Part shown: positions 10,004-21,691 of the stretch, piece by piece
Layout of the letters: every line of letters starts with the position of its first letter
Numbering within the stretch: the first letter of the stretch is position 1
Source of the DNA: Macrocystis pyrifera
Taxonomy: Eukaryota; Sar; Phaeophyceae; Laminariales; Laminariaceae
Reading direction: 5' to 3'
Length of the DNA stretch: 64,000 nucleotides
NCBI GenBank assembly: GCA_031763025.1
Contig: JASSKH010000031.1
Location: forward strand, 3,397,783 to 3,461,782
Made by a program: the position numbers and the translations under genes
Notes under the pieces: model-generated
What the model saw: only the letters and a program-made list of their open reading frames with translations
What the model was told of the DNA's origin: nothing
The model's database searches: none

Positions 10004-10330
10004 CCCCGTAGTGTGTGTGTGTTCTTCACATTAAACCGTTCTTCCACTCGTCGACATCCAGCAAGCCCAGTGTCCGTGCTGATTCTTCACCCTAGAAAGA
10101 TACGAGCTCTGTGGTCACAGACTACGACACAGGGGTAACACACCGTAATGCATTCATAGCCTACGCAATACCATGCCTTCGCACTAGGTGCGGCCGACAC
10201 AACGTACATACACACGCCAGCAACCAAAATACACCACAAAGAAAGAAAAGAGAAGCAACGAAGAAACCAAACCGAAAAACAAAAACAAAAAGAAGAATCC
10301 CAAATAAATAGTATTTTAATAGTACGTCTC
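10004..10330 (+). repeat. dispersed repeat (family also at 58.16 and 62.57 kb)
   Basis: The stretch GTGTGTGTGTTCTTCACATT, followed by AAACCGTTCTTCCACTCGTC and CAGTGTCCGTGCTGATTCTTC, recurs diverged at 58164-58260 and, inverted, at 62567-62642. No coding potential is apparent. Confidence 0.75.
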
Positions 10331-10350
10331 ACCAGTCTATGTGATATACA

Positions 10351-10664
10351 CCGGCGTCCCCGGTGCCTTGGTAGGTGGTCCGCGAGCCTATCAAGATCAA
10401 TTTCGTGAGTTCGAGTCTCACCGAGTGCATACTCCTAGGGACTTTTTCTTGCATAAAATTGATTAGCGGAAAGCGCGAGAGCGTGAGTTAGCTGTACATT
10501 CGATGAAAATCGACGAGCAGTGGGAATGCTGAACCCTATGCGCGATAAAAATTAAAGGCACGTACCGGGGGGGAGAAGGGACGACACCTGTGACCACGGC
10601 TTGTCCAGACGATTGTCGAGGGTAAAACCTCCTACGAGTGGGCTGGAAAGTAAAAGTGATGATG

Positions 10665-10697
<33 letters not shown>
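10351..10697 (+). mobile_element. tRNA-derived SINE, copy 2
   Basis: Near-identical to the copy at 6522: same head (GTGCCTTGGTAGGTGG with B box GTTCGAGTCTC), same body, poly(A) tail of about 33. The few differences (for example CATAAAATTG against CAAAAGATTG) suggest recent activity of the family. Confidence 0.85.
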
Positions 10698-10700
<3 letters not shown>

Positions 10701-11640
10701 TCCATTTTTTTGTTTAACTAAAAGGATAGCCAGTTCAACCGGAGAGAATAATAATAGTCTAACCGTAACTACCTGCCTGACAGACCGTATGTATGAATAA
10801 TGCATAAACAACACTACTGGTAATTTATTGCTGGCTGTTCGGTGAGACAAGATATGTCGAACATGGTGCAGGCAGTGGTTTGCAGCGGCGCTCTATAGCT
10901 GACACGCACAACAGCGAGCCGGAGGCTGGAGGCTGGAGACCAGGGATTAAAAAAGTGAGTCCCTACCGATTCGTCGAGCACCTACGTGTCTCAGAGCTGC
11001 AGCTAGCTGTGCTGCTGCTTGTAACAGTTGCAGTTGACAAAAAATCCCCGCGAGCGCGCAGGTACCTAATTTTTTTAAAGCTCTGTGATAACTTATTTGC
11101 TTGTTGTCGCTACATACGTGAGTACGTGTGGCTGCTGTGGCTGCTGTGGCTGCTGTGCCCGCTGGTGTCCCTCTTAAGCGACGCAGAGCGCACAAGCAGC
11201 GAGCGCTGACGGCCATAGAATCTGTCTCTGCTTGCGTCTAATTATTGATAGATTCTGCCCCAAGTCTCACACCCTCCCGCGATGATGATCATGTCACTTG
11301 TTGATGCGGCAAGTCTTTTGTCTACTGCATCTCACCACAGCACAGCACGACAGACCGCTACCAGGAAATACGAAGTCGGTTGCACTTTGCATTGCATAGT
11401 ACCTCAATAATGCGAGTCGACGAGGGAAGAAAAGTGCTGAATGAACCCTTGTCGCAATTAAAGTGCAAGGCACACACCTTATTCATGGTGCGGGGAGGGG
11501 GGAGAAGAGTCGACTGTGTGGCCCCGGATCTATCTGACTGTTTGCACGACTCTCGTGTATCATCGCATGATCGGAAGGACAGAGACAAGAAGGGGGCAAG
11601 ATAAGCCGCTGCAGTAGTACCATTCGGTCGTACGTATTCG
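10698..11640. other. no gene seen; short CTG-type repeats
   Basis: The GGCTGCTGT unit repeats at about 11128-11156. No credible coding sequence was found. Confidence 0.4.
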
Positions 11641-11663
11641 TGAAGTTCGGGTTCAAAAAATCG

Positions 11664-11737
11664 TCAGCAGCAGCAGCAGCAGCAGACGTGGCGCCGGCAG
11701 CAACAGTAGTAGTAGTAGCAGCAGCAGCAACAGTAGG
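11664..11737. repeat. CAG/TAG trinucleotide repeat
   Basis: Two runs of CAG, interrupted by CGTGGCGCCGG and containing (AGT)n, at the edge of a tandem duplication. Confidence 0.8.
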
Positions 11738-11744
11738 GCACACG

Positions 11745-12265
11745 AAGCCAGGGTCAGCGTCGCTATATGCTCGGCTTGTCGGTCAAGCCCTTGGACCCTT
11801 TGTACACGTACTCGATTTTTGCTTTGTGTTTTCCTAGTTTCCAACTCGAAATTCGGAATAGATTTGGGTGAAGACGAAAAATCTCCACCTGACAACAGAG
11901 AGAGCCTCTCGTAGCAGGTGCCACCATGCTGTTAATACTCTGTACGACATCTACGGCAAAGCTTCTCCAGCAGCAAAACAGCAGCGGCAGCAGCAGCAGC
12001 AGCAGTAGCACTACTCTGTAGGACACACGGGGCCAGTGTTAGCGTCGCTATACGCTCGGCTTGTCGGTCTCACCCTCGAACCCTGTGTGCACGTACTCGA
12101 TTTTGCTGTGTGTTTCCTGGTTTCCAACTCGAAATTCGGCATAATTTGAAGACGAAAAATCTACGTGCAACCTGATATGTTTTGTCCAACAGAGAGATCT
12201 TCTCGTAGCATGTGCCACCACTTCTACCGCTGCTGTACGGCATCTACAGAGGAGCTTCTCCCGCT
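11745..12265. repeat. two tandem units of about 285 bp
   Basis: Unit 1 (from CCAGGGTCAGCGTCGCTATA) and unit 2 (from GCCAGTGTTAGCGTCGCTATA, near 12030) share long blocks such as GCTCGGCTTGTCGGTC and TTTCCAACTCGAAATTCGG. Each contains a GTGCCACCA block and AGCTTCTCC. Unit 1 ends in (CAG)n at about 11985-12006. Confidence 0.8.
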
Positions 12266-13540
12266 TCTCCGTCCCCTCATCAGTTGGAGGGTGGGCCTGA
12301 TCATACCACCTGCAGCATATCTTAGAGACGCGGCCCTAACGTTGCTGTGGACAGGCCAGAGTTGTGATTCGAAATTGAAAAGTGGTTCTGTCGGTTTTTC
12401 TGTTTTTCCCGCAAAAGTCGGTCGGTTTCGGTCGTACATATAGCGTAGATGCCGTTCCGATATAAACCGAATATCCTTCCGTAAATCAGCAGTATCCCTC
12501 ATACGCACGCTTCTCTGCCAGCCGTTTCCCAATTTACATTCCCCAAATCATTTCATTTTAGCTACCGGTACAATAGTATATCCTATTCCTCATCAATGTT
12601 CCATCGCCAGGTCATTGGCCGCATTCCTCCGGCTTCCTCCCTTCCCCTAGGGGCCTGGCGGTCCCTCAGGATTTCGGTCGAAAAAAAACGAAACCGAAAC
12701 CAAGCATTTCTCGGCCGGATTCTCGTCGAAACCAGCCAAATGGTCAGTATTTCGAAGGGTTCGGTGTGCATGTGTTGGCATAATGTGACATGATCGTATT
12801 GTGATATGATATATTAATAGTATCGGGCTATATAGAAGTGGTCATGAGATAGCCTCTAGTGTCAAAGCCCCGAACACCCTAAGGGTCGATCTAAACGAGG
12901 AGTGTTTTCAGTTTTTTCAGTATTATTTTCCCGAAATTTTCCTTATCGAGGAGTGTCGACTCTTAGGCCGTTTCCTATGCGGTTCGATTTCAAGTATTCC
13001 TGGGGCTCTGGAGTTCCCTTTGGGAATCTAGAATCAAAGCCCTGCCTACCTCAAATTCCTGGGGCTCTGAAGCTTCCCTCGGTAGATAAGACAGCTCGTA
13101 GAATTAAGGCTTTGGTACGGCAGACCTCCCTTAATGACAGGATAACCCGTAGAATTGGGTTACGAGTAGTACACTACAGAGAAGTATCTTGGGGTTTGAC
13201 TACTCCTTTGGTAAGGATCGCCGTTAGGAGAAGAAGAGTAGACCAGCGTCCGAGGAGAGCTCCTCGGGCAAGTTCGTTTACCCGTCTAGCGGGTTAATAA
13301 AAGGAGAGAGCAGAGTGGACTTGATGACTTGAATCAAGCCCCTATCGAAGAGGCGTTCTACGATAGACGTTCACGCTATATTGTCTGAGAGGCTCCTCGC
13401 TTAAGGAGCTCCATGCCTCACCCGAAAACGGACTTCAGCAAAAGCCAATTTGCATCCCGATGAAAAATCTCATTGTCCAAGTATACAAGACGTCCTTTTT
13501 CGAAACAAGATTAGCGTCCGACGGTTTTAGGTTAAGGGAC
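12266..13540. other. unassigned region with open frame 12902-13297 (+)
   Basis: A 131-codon frame (12902-13297) is basic at its C-terminus (VRIAVRRRRVDQRPRRAPRA) and has no recognised domain. The DNA has internal near-repeats (ATTCCTGGGGCTCTG occurs twice; two similar blocks containing CGTAGAATT), so it may be part of an unrecognised mobile element. Not called as a gene. Confidence 0.3.
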
Positions 13541-13548
13541 TCCGTCAT

Positions 13549-13818
13549 TCAGAAAAAAAATAGCGGAAATGTGCTACCTCTATCGGAGAACGCATCCGAA
13601 TCACACTCAAAACTGCCCCCTGTTCTCTCATCATACACGGGAATAACACGGCAACTAAAGAAAGAAGTCTCCTGAACAAGAGAAGCTGCCTTCCGAGCCA
13701 GTTCCTGCATCCCACTTCCCTTACCACGATACAGTACTCTGGTTGCACCTACAGTATAATGTCCACTGGCCTTCCTGCAGTACCTGCGTCTGCTGCGCCA
13801 CGCGGTACAGGCCGACAT
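13549..13818 (-). other. unrecognised 89-codon open frame
   Basis: Minus-strand frame containing YTVGATRVLYRGKGSGMQEL, then VIPVYDERTGGSFECDSDAF. The composition looks protein-like and the frame is free of low complexity. No family was recognised, and no splice signals or promoter single it out. Confidence 0.25.
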
Positions 13819-13905
13819 AGGATATCATACTGATACGTCAGAAGTGCTTATATGTTGCCGCAAACAATAACTACAGACAGACACAGCAGTTAGTTCCTAC
13901 CAGTA

Positions 13906-14239
13906 CCCCGGTGGTTTGGTAGGTGGTCCGCGAGCCTATCAAGATCAATTTCGTGAGTTCGAGTCTCACCGAGTGCATGCTCATACGTAGGGACTTTTTC
14001 TTGCATAAAATTGATTAGCGGAAAGCGCGAGAGCGTGAGTTAGCTGTACATTCGATGAAAATCGACGAGCAGTGGGAATGCTGAACCCTATGCGCGATAA
14101 AAACTAAAGGCACGTACCGGGGGGGAGAAGGGACGACACCTGTGACCACGGCTTGTCCAGAAGATCGTCGAGGGGAAAACCTCCTACGAGTGGGCTGGAA
14201 AGTAAAAGTGATGATGAAAAAAAAAAAAAAAAAAAAAAA
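13906..14239 (+). mobile_element. tRNA-derived SINE, copy 3
   Basis: Head CCCCGGTGGTTTGGTAGGTGG with B box GTTCGAGTCTC, followed by the same body as copies 1 and 2 and a poly(A) tail of about 23. There is a small insertion (ACGT) after TGCTCAT. Confidence 0.85.
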
Positions 14240-14730
14240 GGACGATTAAAAAAGTCTTACTATTAATACTAATAATAGTATGTGTTGGAGTAGCATATCT
14301 ACCGTATAGGAACGTACATACCCGTTTGCGAATCTTATACGGTTACGCGTAGCGTTTTGGGAACATCCCGTATGCAAAATTTGTATGGCTACACGCGCGT
14401 AGCGCTTTTGGAATCTTCTTTGTGGGAAAACTCGTATTTGCATACCAGGTTAGTTTTGGTCGGCATCTGGGCTGAGTTGTGTCCCAGACGGAGCCCACCC
14501 TCGCTCACTCGAGTTCTCTCCCTTTCTCTCATCTCATTTGAGGAGCATTAATACAAGTTCGTGAACTACAAGCAGCGTGCTCTACCCAGCATCGACATCC
14601 CTGTGCCCCTTACCAGCTTATGTCTCTGCACCCCTCTTCACAAGTAGGATTGTGCGAGAGTACTTGGCTGGGTTGTCATAACGTAGATGACATGCTCGTA
14701 ATGTGTCATTTCATAGTTATACTATTATTA

Positions 14731-14832
14731 CGGGGGTCCATAGTTAATAGGACCAAATTTCGTTAGTAAAAAAGGTAAATATATAGGTTTTTATGTATAC
14801 CATAGGTCTTGTTAACTATGGACCCCCCCCGT
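14731..14832. mobile_element. micro-MITE, family M1
   Basis: Ends CGGGGGTCCATAGTTAATAG and its complement form about 24-bp inverted repeats around an AT-rich core containing AAAAAAGGTAAATATATAGG. Flanked by TTA/TAA. The family has about 17 copies in this window. Confidence 0.85.
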
Positions 14833-14839
14833 AATAATA

Positions 14840-15420
14840 TGTATTTCATGAAGACACAACTTGCAGCATACAGCTAACGCGAAAACCTACGTTGCTCAAG
14901 GGGGGGCTGTGAGCACGAACAAGTATCATTGTAGGCAGAGGGGCGACAGTGCGACACTTCAGCGGGCGAAGAAGCGCATGAAACGGCCGGCCACAACACC
15001 ACGCAACACGCAACACGTGACACGTAACACAACAGGTCAAAAGCATAAACAATCGCATGGATCATATGGCTCGTGAGCTCACTTTTCATCGTGGACAAAC
15101 GAATAACGGACACTATCAACTTGCAAGGGAACCGATAACGCCATCTATCAGTGGATTATAAACCTATCTCTGTTAATAGTACGCACGGTAGTAAGGTATA
15201 CTGTGTAGGTGCGTAGACGTCTTGAGTCTGCCCACGCCAACAGCAGCACCCGTACACCCGCCTTCCGTATATCAGCCGCTGCCTGCTGCCACCGCTGCTT
15301 CTGTGTGCCGTGCTGCTTTATGCTGCGATGTTGTTGCGGTCTGTGGGCTGCGTGCTGGCTGTGTCGCGTGTGGCGTATCCATACATACAACGGGGTTTCC
15401 ATGCAGACATGAAGGCGTTA
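14840..15420. other. no gene seen
   Basis: Short open frames on both strands, none with a domain; a CA-rich stretch near 14990-15035 (ACACGCAACACGTGACACG). Confidence 0.4.
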
Positions 15421-15435
15421 TTGGGGTAGGAGACA

Positions 15436-15580
15436 GGGGGGGAAAACCGACCGAGAAAAACTCGGTTTTCCGGTTTCGTTTTTTTTTTTTCAATGGAAAA
15501 ACCGCCAAAAATAAGTCGTTTTTCGGTTGGAAAAACTGAAGAAAAAAAAAAACGACCGGAAAAACGAGTTTCAGTTGCGC
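15436..15580. repeat. degenerate hairpin-rich A/T-tract repeat at the 5' break of element B
   Basis: GAAAAAC/GTTTTTC-type motifs alternate in both orientations (CGAGAAAAACTCGGTTTTCC; GTCGTTTTTCGGTTGG; CGACCGGAAAAACGAG), giving overlapping hairpins. The Pol-coding sequence of element B starts directly after this block. Confidence 0.6.
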
Positions 15581-15611
15581 TGCCAAAACACGACCCCTGC
15601 CTCCTCGGGGC

Positions 15612-16431
15612 ACCATTACTCTCGACGACGCTTTCACAACCAAAATCGCGATTCACAGCGGAGCTGGCGTTCTTGCACCTTTTGGTTGCGTGGCGCTTCT
15701 TGACACTGGCTCAACACAGACTTTCATTCGACGAAATGTTTTGGACCGCATGCTTTCGGTTGGTGCGGCATCCATCGCCTGCGAGCAGAAATGCGCCCCT
15801 CGTTCTTGGGGGGGTTTTGGCGAATCGGCCCCTCTGAAGACTTCGACGAGTGTGGGCCTGAGCGTCCAATTTTTTCAAGAAAATTGAGCCTACGTGCTCC
15901 CTCGCAGTTTGGGCCTGCGTGGTTCCCCCCTCAGTGATACAGCATACAGTACTGAGGGGACGTGACAGCTGGATGCGTTTCAATAGCCGCTCCTACCGCT
16001 CTGCCACCTCGGCCGTCAGACCAACGCGTTTTTGGTGAGCTGAAGTTAGTTCACCACGCCCCGACAGGCGTGTCCGTGTACGCCATCGATCCCGCCGCTT
16101 CGGGAGGCTTCCTTTCACGCTTAGAGGGCGCTGCAGGCGTCACCTTGTCCGACGATCCCCAACTGCTTGCTGTCAACTTGGTTCGCCGCGATGGCTCCCC
16201 GGCTCTCACTGGACACTATTGTACTTGGCCGACATGATGCCGCAGCTCGATCTACCCTCGATCGAGGAGCATTTCGTCGCCTCTGGACGAGAGTTTCTTC
16301 CCCTCGTTGGAGTGGCAGATCTCGAGCCGGGGGATATCCTCGGCGTCGCGCACGCGCCACTGCTGAGTGTCCCGCTAGAAGTTTTGTAGCAGAACAACCG
16401 AGCCCCCAGCCCTCCCTCCAGACTGTCTGAG
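15612..16431 (+). pseudogene. retropepsin and linker of element B
   Basis: Frame TITLDDAFTTKIAIHSGAG, then VALLDTGSTQTFIRRNVLDR carries the aspartic protease active site D-T-G followed by the usual S. It continues to TSTSVGLSVQFFQEN and stops (TGA near 15885), after which LAVWACVVP and GRDSWMRF follow in another frame. The remaining linker to 16431 is split between frames (SGREFLPLVGVADLEPGDIL), as in element A (DLEPGDLLG). Confidence 0.8.
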
Positions 16432-17389
16432 GTGCCTCCTGTCTCAGTAGTTACAGCTTCCCCCCTCGCAGCTCCAGCCTCACCCTCGCCTGCGTTTCTT
16501 GAGCTTTTGAGCCCAGAACAGCGCGCCTCGTGCCTGCGCGTCTGGGCGCGTTTGCCGTTACATCTACGAGCGGTGGCTTTTGACCTTCACGACACGGACT
16601 GGACCCCTGAGGCCATCGAACAGCTGGGAGATGTTCTCTGCGACTTTCCTGGCGTTTTCTCGAAGTCCAAGTCGGATTTTGGTTCCTGCTCAGTGCTGCC
16701 TTTCGTGATTTCGATCTCTGAAGGAAGTGCTCCTGTCACGTCCACGCCGCACCGCATCAATCCCATCCTGGCCAAAGAAGTGGAGGCCACCTTGGACCAG
16801 TACCTCGCGGCAGGCCAGATCCAGCACTCGACCTCTCCGTACTCAAGTCCGCTGGTGGTCATCCCGAAGAAGTCTGGAGGTGTTAAGATCACCATGAACT
16901 ACAAGAAACTCAACCTAATCAGCAACCTCAGCCAGCTGCTCATTCCTCGCGTGGACCAAGTCCTTGACTCCCTGGGGAAGGGACCGGTGTTTTCCCTCTT
17001 CGATTAGGTCTCCTCGTTCCACCAGATTACCGCGCAGAAGGACGCCGTCCCTCTCACGGCGTTTTTTCACTCCAGCGGGCCTCTACGAGTGGCTCGCCAT
17101 GCCCCAAGGCAGCAGTGCTTCGCTCGGCTGGTTCGTTAAAGTGATCAACGAATCCGTTAAAGGTCTGGCACAGGTGGCAGCCTACCTCGATGATGTGATC
17201 GTTTTCGACTCTGATCCGACCGCCAGCGTCAAGACAATACGAGCCCTCTTGAAACGCCTGCGCAAACACAACCTCAAGCTCTCCCCCTCGAAGGCTCACC
17301 TCGGCGCCACGGACGCAAATTTTCTGGGCCACTCCATTTCGCTCGCGGGTATCCATACGCCCAAAAGCAGAAAAAAAACTCGGCTTTGA
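16432..17389 (+). pseudogene. reverse transcriptase of element B
   Basis: The first part (16432-17007) holds FLELLSPEQRASCLRVWARL, DVLCDFPGVFSKSKSDFG, YSSPLVVIPKKSGGVKITMN and ends at a TAG after GPVFSLFD, where the first catalytic Asp of RT lies. After a frame change the palm continues with LYEWLAMPQGSS and VAAYLDDVIVFDSDP (catalytic YLDD), then LKLSPSKAHLGATDANFLGH. At least one stop and one frameshift make it inactive. Confidence 0.9.
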
Positions 17390-18060
17390 TGTACATGCCC
17401 ATGCCCAAGAACCTCAAGCAGGTCCGTACGCTGATGGGCGGCGTGGGATATTATCGCAAATTCCTGCCCGACCTGTCCTAGCGGGTACGCCCTCTCACTG
17501 CCCTTCTCCGGAAGGGAGTTGAGTACGCCTTTACGCCGGCCATGGAAGTTTGTCGTCCGCCAGATCCTCGCCGAGCTTGCTGCCCGAATGATTTTAGTCT
17601 TCCCTGACTGGGACGCCGTAGCCGACGGCTCCCGCCCTTTCCACGTTTGCTGCAACGCCTACATCGACGGTTTTGGTGCCGCGCTCGAACAAGAATAACT
17701 GGACGGCTCGGTACGGCCCATTGCTTATGTCAGCCGCGCTACCCTCGATTCCGAGCGGCACCGGACCCCGTTGGACCTGGAAGCTGGCAGCACTGTCTGG
17801 GGCATCAACCGACTCCGAGGATACCAGTGGGGCACGAAGTTTCGCATACTTCCAGACCGCAAAGCACTTGAGAGCATCAGCAAGGTAGGGGACCACAACG
17901 CGCGAGTCCAGCGGTGGATCGAGTTCCTCACCACGTTCGACTACACCCTCGAGTACCACAAGGGCAGCGCCAACGGAAACGCTGCTTTTCTATCCCGTTT
18001 GCCGGAGCCCGCCACAGAACACTACCGCAGTGGGTCTAGCAGCCTCATCTCCGTCGAGGA
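17390..18060 (+). pseudogene. RT connection and RNase H of element B
   Basis: MYMPMPKNLKQVRTLMGGVG, then YYRKFLPDLS is the conserved block after the RT thumb, ending in a TAG. RNase H follows with FHVCCNAYIDGFGAALEQE (stop), RPIAYVSRATLDSERH, LDLEAGSTVWGINRLRGYQW and FDYTLEYHKGSANGNAAFLS. Catalytic acidic positions are partly changed: the usual D-A-S block reads N-A-Y and the final A-D reads A-A. Confidence 0.85.
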
Positions 18061-19449
18061 AGGTGTTATCTTCCTCATCCGAGCCTGCGGGTTTCGCACT
18101 CGCTCTTCACCCACCCCTGATGTCGGTTTGAGTGGGCTGGTGCCCCACACTGAAAGTGTCGTCTTGGGTGGACTGCCTTTCACCTCTTCGGATTTTCGCG
18201 ATTTTCACGCACACGGGCCACGTATGAGGACTGACGACCTCTCTGCTCCTTCGGGGAGATTCGTCGCTCGTGTATCTGCTTCCGTCGCCACCGTCGATCG
18301 CCGTCCTGGCTTGAGGCTTTTTTCACCCACCGCCAACTCCGCTTTCGCTTCGGTTTTTGTCGTACCCTCCGGGGGCGACCAGGGCTCTGCAGAAGCCCCC
18401 GCTACAGCGACGATTGTCACCCAGCGCGCTCCTCTCCTGACGAGCACTCTACAGGGAGAAGATTCCGCCGTGATCACCGATCCGGTCGCGTCTGCTCCTT
18501 TGCCGCCTGACAACCCGGCGCCTCTGAACATCTTGCCGCCTTCAGGCCGCATCTCCAATCGGACGCGCCGACGAACAGCCGCTGCCGCCGCGTGCTGTTG
18601 ATTATGGCTTCGGGCCCGGCGGGGCCCCTAGACTGTTCGTCCGGCGTGCTATCACCCCGCCGCGAGCCCCACGGCCGCGACCGCCCGTGCCCGTCGTTAT
18701 GGTCCCGGCTCCTGCCGCCTCGTCGATCCCGACGGTGCCCATCCCGTCCGACCGCGACCGCGCCGAGCCCGTGGGAACTCATTTTTTACGGCTTCCGCTG
18801 CCTACTGACGCACCGCCCGTCACCACGACCGATTTGAACGCCCTCGGCACAGCTGCCGACTTTCAATTCGGTGGTTCCGCAGCGCGCTATTCGCGCGCCG
18901 ACTGGGCTTGGGAACAACAGGCCAAGCCCGCGTGCAACGTCGCCATACGCTACATAGCCCTTGGCCGACCGGGAGTTTTGCCCGCCGACGTTTGTCGTGT
19001 TCCCCTTCCCACCAGCGCCCTCCCTTTTCGGAGGTTCAGGATTTGGCTAACAAAGGCCACTTGCACAGCACCGAAGAAGGCATCGTTCTACTCGTCCGAC
19101 AACTGCCCCCCCCTCCTTGCGTCGGACACGCAACGCTCGGTGGGTCGTACGGCCTGTTTATTGAACGACGAGCCTACTCGCATATATGTGCCGCTACTCA
19201 TGCGCCCCTGGGTCATGCAGGCTTACTATTCCACAGCTTCCTGCCACCTAGGAACCCGCGCGCACCCTACGCATGCTCGAACGTTTGTACTCGGTATGAG
19301 CATCTGCACCCGGTGATGGTTGCGCAACTGCTAGAAGTGCCAAGCACGAAAAACGCCGCCGCAGACGATCCGGTGGCCCACCATCACTTTGCTTTTGTCA
19401 GAAGGGCCCGGCATCGCCGTCAGCGTCGACTATTTTTGGCCCTCTCCCG
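18061..19449 (+). pseudogene. tether and integrase N-terminal region of element B
   Basis: A Pro/Ala-rich spacer of about 900 bases (for example PSGGDQGSAEAPATATIVTQ) precedes a region with HAPLGHAGLLFHSFLPPRNP and later a Cys-containing stretch, where the integrase H-H-C-C zinc finger should be. The frames are broken here and the finger is only partly readable. Confidence 0.6.
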
Positions 19450-20556
19450 GTGACGCCTCGAGGTAATACCTACATCTTTCTTTTCACTGATCATTTCAGC
19501 CGCCGAGCCGACATGTACGCCGTCACGGCGGCAGAGTTCACCTCTGAGGGCACGGCTGACATTTTCATCAACCGGTATATCCCCTTCTGGGGGTGCCCGC
19601 GCAGCATCCTCTCGGACAACGGCCTCCAGTTCTACTCGAAGCTTTCGCACGCCGTTTATCAGCTTCTCGGGGTTCTTCGAAAAATGGCCACCAGCTCCTA
19701 CCACCCAAACGGCAACGGTGGGGTGGAACGTGTAAACCACACGATGGCCCAGATGCTGGCAATAGTCGTCAACGAGCTCCAAAACAACTGGGATGAACAG
19801 CTCCCTCATGTCGAATTTGCGTACAACAATTCCGTCAGCGCAGTCACGAGTTTGGCTCCCAACGAGGTCCATATGGGTCGGCCGCCACGCCTCCCTCTCA
19901 CGATTTTCGAGCGTGCTGTAGTCACCGGCCACCAGAGCTTGGCCTGCGAACACCTCGCCTACTGTGACTGGGCGACGGACCACCAGCAGCGCGCGTACGA
20001 TATCGTTCGCGGACACCACGCCCTCACTGTTGCTCGCGTGAACCGCCGCAACTCCGTCCTCTCCGACGCCCTGCGTCCAGTCCTCAAGTTTGACGTTGGC
20101 GGCTGGGCGTGGGTGTACAATACGGTGGCCACCATCAGCCAGGGCGCGAAGACCGACACGAACGCCAAAGTCCTCAAGGCCGAACTCTCACTCAACTGGA
20201 CGGGCCCCTACAAAGTGCTCGCAGTTGGCCCCTGCTTCTCAGCGGACACCCCGGACGGATCTCCTCTCGGGGCAAAGTTCCTGTATTCGGATCTTCGTTC
20301 CGATATACCCGGCGCTGATGCTCGCCGGCGCGTATCAGTTCAACGCTGCAAGCCTTGTGCCAACCTCCACGACCGTGGCGGAATGCCGAAGTATTGGCCG
20401 GCGAGGTTGACGCAATACGTGCTCAACAACTCTCCAGGAAATCCCCCCCGCACCACGTCACCCAGGACGACGTTTCGACCCCTCTTCAACGCCTCGGAGT
20501 GGAAAAGCGTACCGGACACCAATCGGATAGAGGTCGAGGTGGCGCCATCGCGATGA
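19450..20556 (+). pseudogene. integrase core of element B
   Basis: Longest surviving frame, 368 codons. The D,D(35)E core is readable: TYIFLFTDHFSRRADMYAV (first D), GCPRSILSDNGLQFYSKLSH (second D), SSYHPNGNGGVERVNHTMAQ (E). AYNNSVSAVTSLAPNEVHMG and LPLTIFERAVV follow, typical of gypsy integrases, then ELSLNWTGPYKVLAVGPCF, the GPF/Y-like C-terminal module. The ORF lacks its zinc-binding N-terminus because the frame upstream is broken, so it is classed as a fragment. Confidence 0.9.
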
Positions 20557-21087
20557 TGTACGAGACGCACTGGACAGGACTATCCCGTCCGTCCTGGGAA
20601 CGGGAAATGGACCTTCAGCTTTCTCGCCACGAAAGGTTGCGCCACTGGGCCGGCACCCCGAACCAGCACCGCCAAACCAACTGCCTGTACCGCCGAATGA
20701 TAATCGGCGCGGCACAACGGGAGCTTTCGCGGAGTAACTGCGAGAGGTTTCTGGCACCCGGCTATGGCTGCGTATCGCACCCCGATTGGCTTCGCCGATA
20801 CTGTAACACTGTTGCTTCCCAACGGGTCCCACTTTTGGTACAAGGGCGACGACGGTCTGTGGTGGCTCGAGAAAACCAGCGCGACTACGCCAACGGATGG
20901 AGTATATGTGGTTCGATTTTCAGACGACCCGGGACCGATCAAGCTTCCTCTTTCTCCGGCGCGCTACACGACTTCGACGAGAGCTGTACGGGGTTCTTGG
21001 TGTCTGCAAATTCACTTGGCGAGCGTGTTTGCACGGGGGGTCCAGCGTAGCGTAGATGAATCTCGAGGCGCCGCCGTGGATAGTTGA
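20557..21087 (+). pseudogene. integrase C-terminal extension of element B
   Basis: In a different frame from the integrase core, FWYKGDDGLWWLEKTSATTP then DGVYVVRFSDDPGPIKLPLS forms a small Tudor/SH3-like or chromodomain-like beta module, followed by YTTSTRAVRGSWCLQIHLAS and VDESRGAAVDS. Such modules at the end of gypsy Pol can direct integration to chromatin. The assignment to a fold is inference from the aromatic-rich strand pattern. Confidence 0.65.
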
Positions 21088-21090
21088 CTT

Positions 21091-21690
21091 TCACTTCTCG
21101 GCTGCACTCGATATTTTTTCATGTCGTTTTTCTGGACTTTGGGGGGTGGTTTTTCTACTTCTTGACGTTTTCCGAGCTTTCGGATCGGGTTTTTTCTTTT
21201 TGCTCGGTGTGTTTTGGTTTGGTTTTTCTCGGGATGGGTTGGGAATGGTTTTCGCGTATGTTGTCCTGCCTACCCCCCAGCACAATGTCGGGCCTGGTCT
21301 GGGTAATCGGGCCACTCATTTATGGCACAGGACGCGTTTCTAGAGTTATGGGCTGGGTTTAGGTGGTTCTTGGCGTATTCCGAGTTGTTTTTCTTCTCGT
21401 TTTTGGTATTCACTTTTCACTTTTCCATGAAACTTCCTCGTCCTCCGTTGCGCGTGGCATGGCGATGACTTTCGTTGACGATTTCTTCCAGTCCCTTACG
21501 ATTAGGCGTTCCTTTCTTTCTCTTTTTTGACGTACCTTGTCGGCTTCGTTGCCTCGCCGTTCAGAGGGATTGGAGTGGGTTTTGATGAGTCGCACCTTCG
21601 GCAAATGTTGTAGTTTGTGGAATCGGGGTTTCCACGAATTTTCCGTAATTCTGCATATACGGCTCATCAGAGTGGGCTAGTCATATGATA
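21091..21690. other. 3' flank of element B, no gene seen
   Basis: T-rich sequence (many GTTTTT runs). It could include the untranslated end and LTR of element B, but no repeat elsewhere in the window confirms LTR borders. Confidence 0.35.
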
Positions 21691-21691
21691 C

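Larger units (their letters stand above)
15600..21090 (+). mobile_element. Ty3/gypsy-type LTR retrotransposon B, 5'-truncated and decayed
   Basis: Plus-strand order is retropepsin (DTG), linker, RT (YLDD), RNase H, tether, integrase (D,D,E) and a C-terminal domain. This PR-RT-RH-IN order defines Ty3/gypsy. Gag and the 5' LTR are missing, replaced by hairpin-rich sequence before 15.6 kb. No 3' LTR was recognised after 21.1 kb. Frameshifts and stops break every domain except most of the integrase. Confidence 0.9.
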
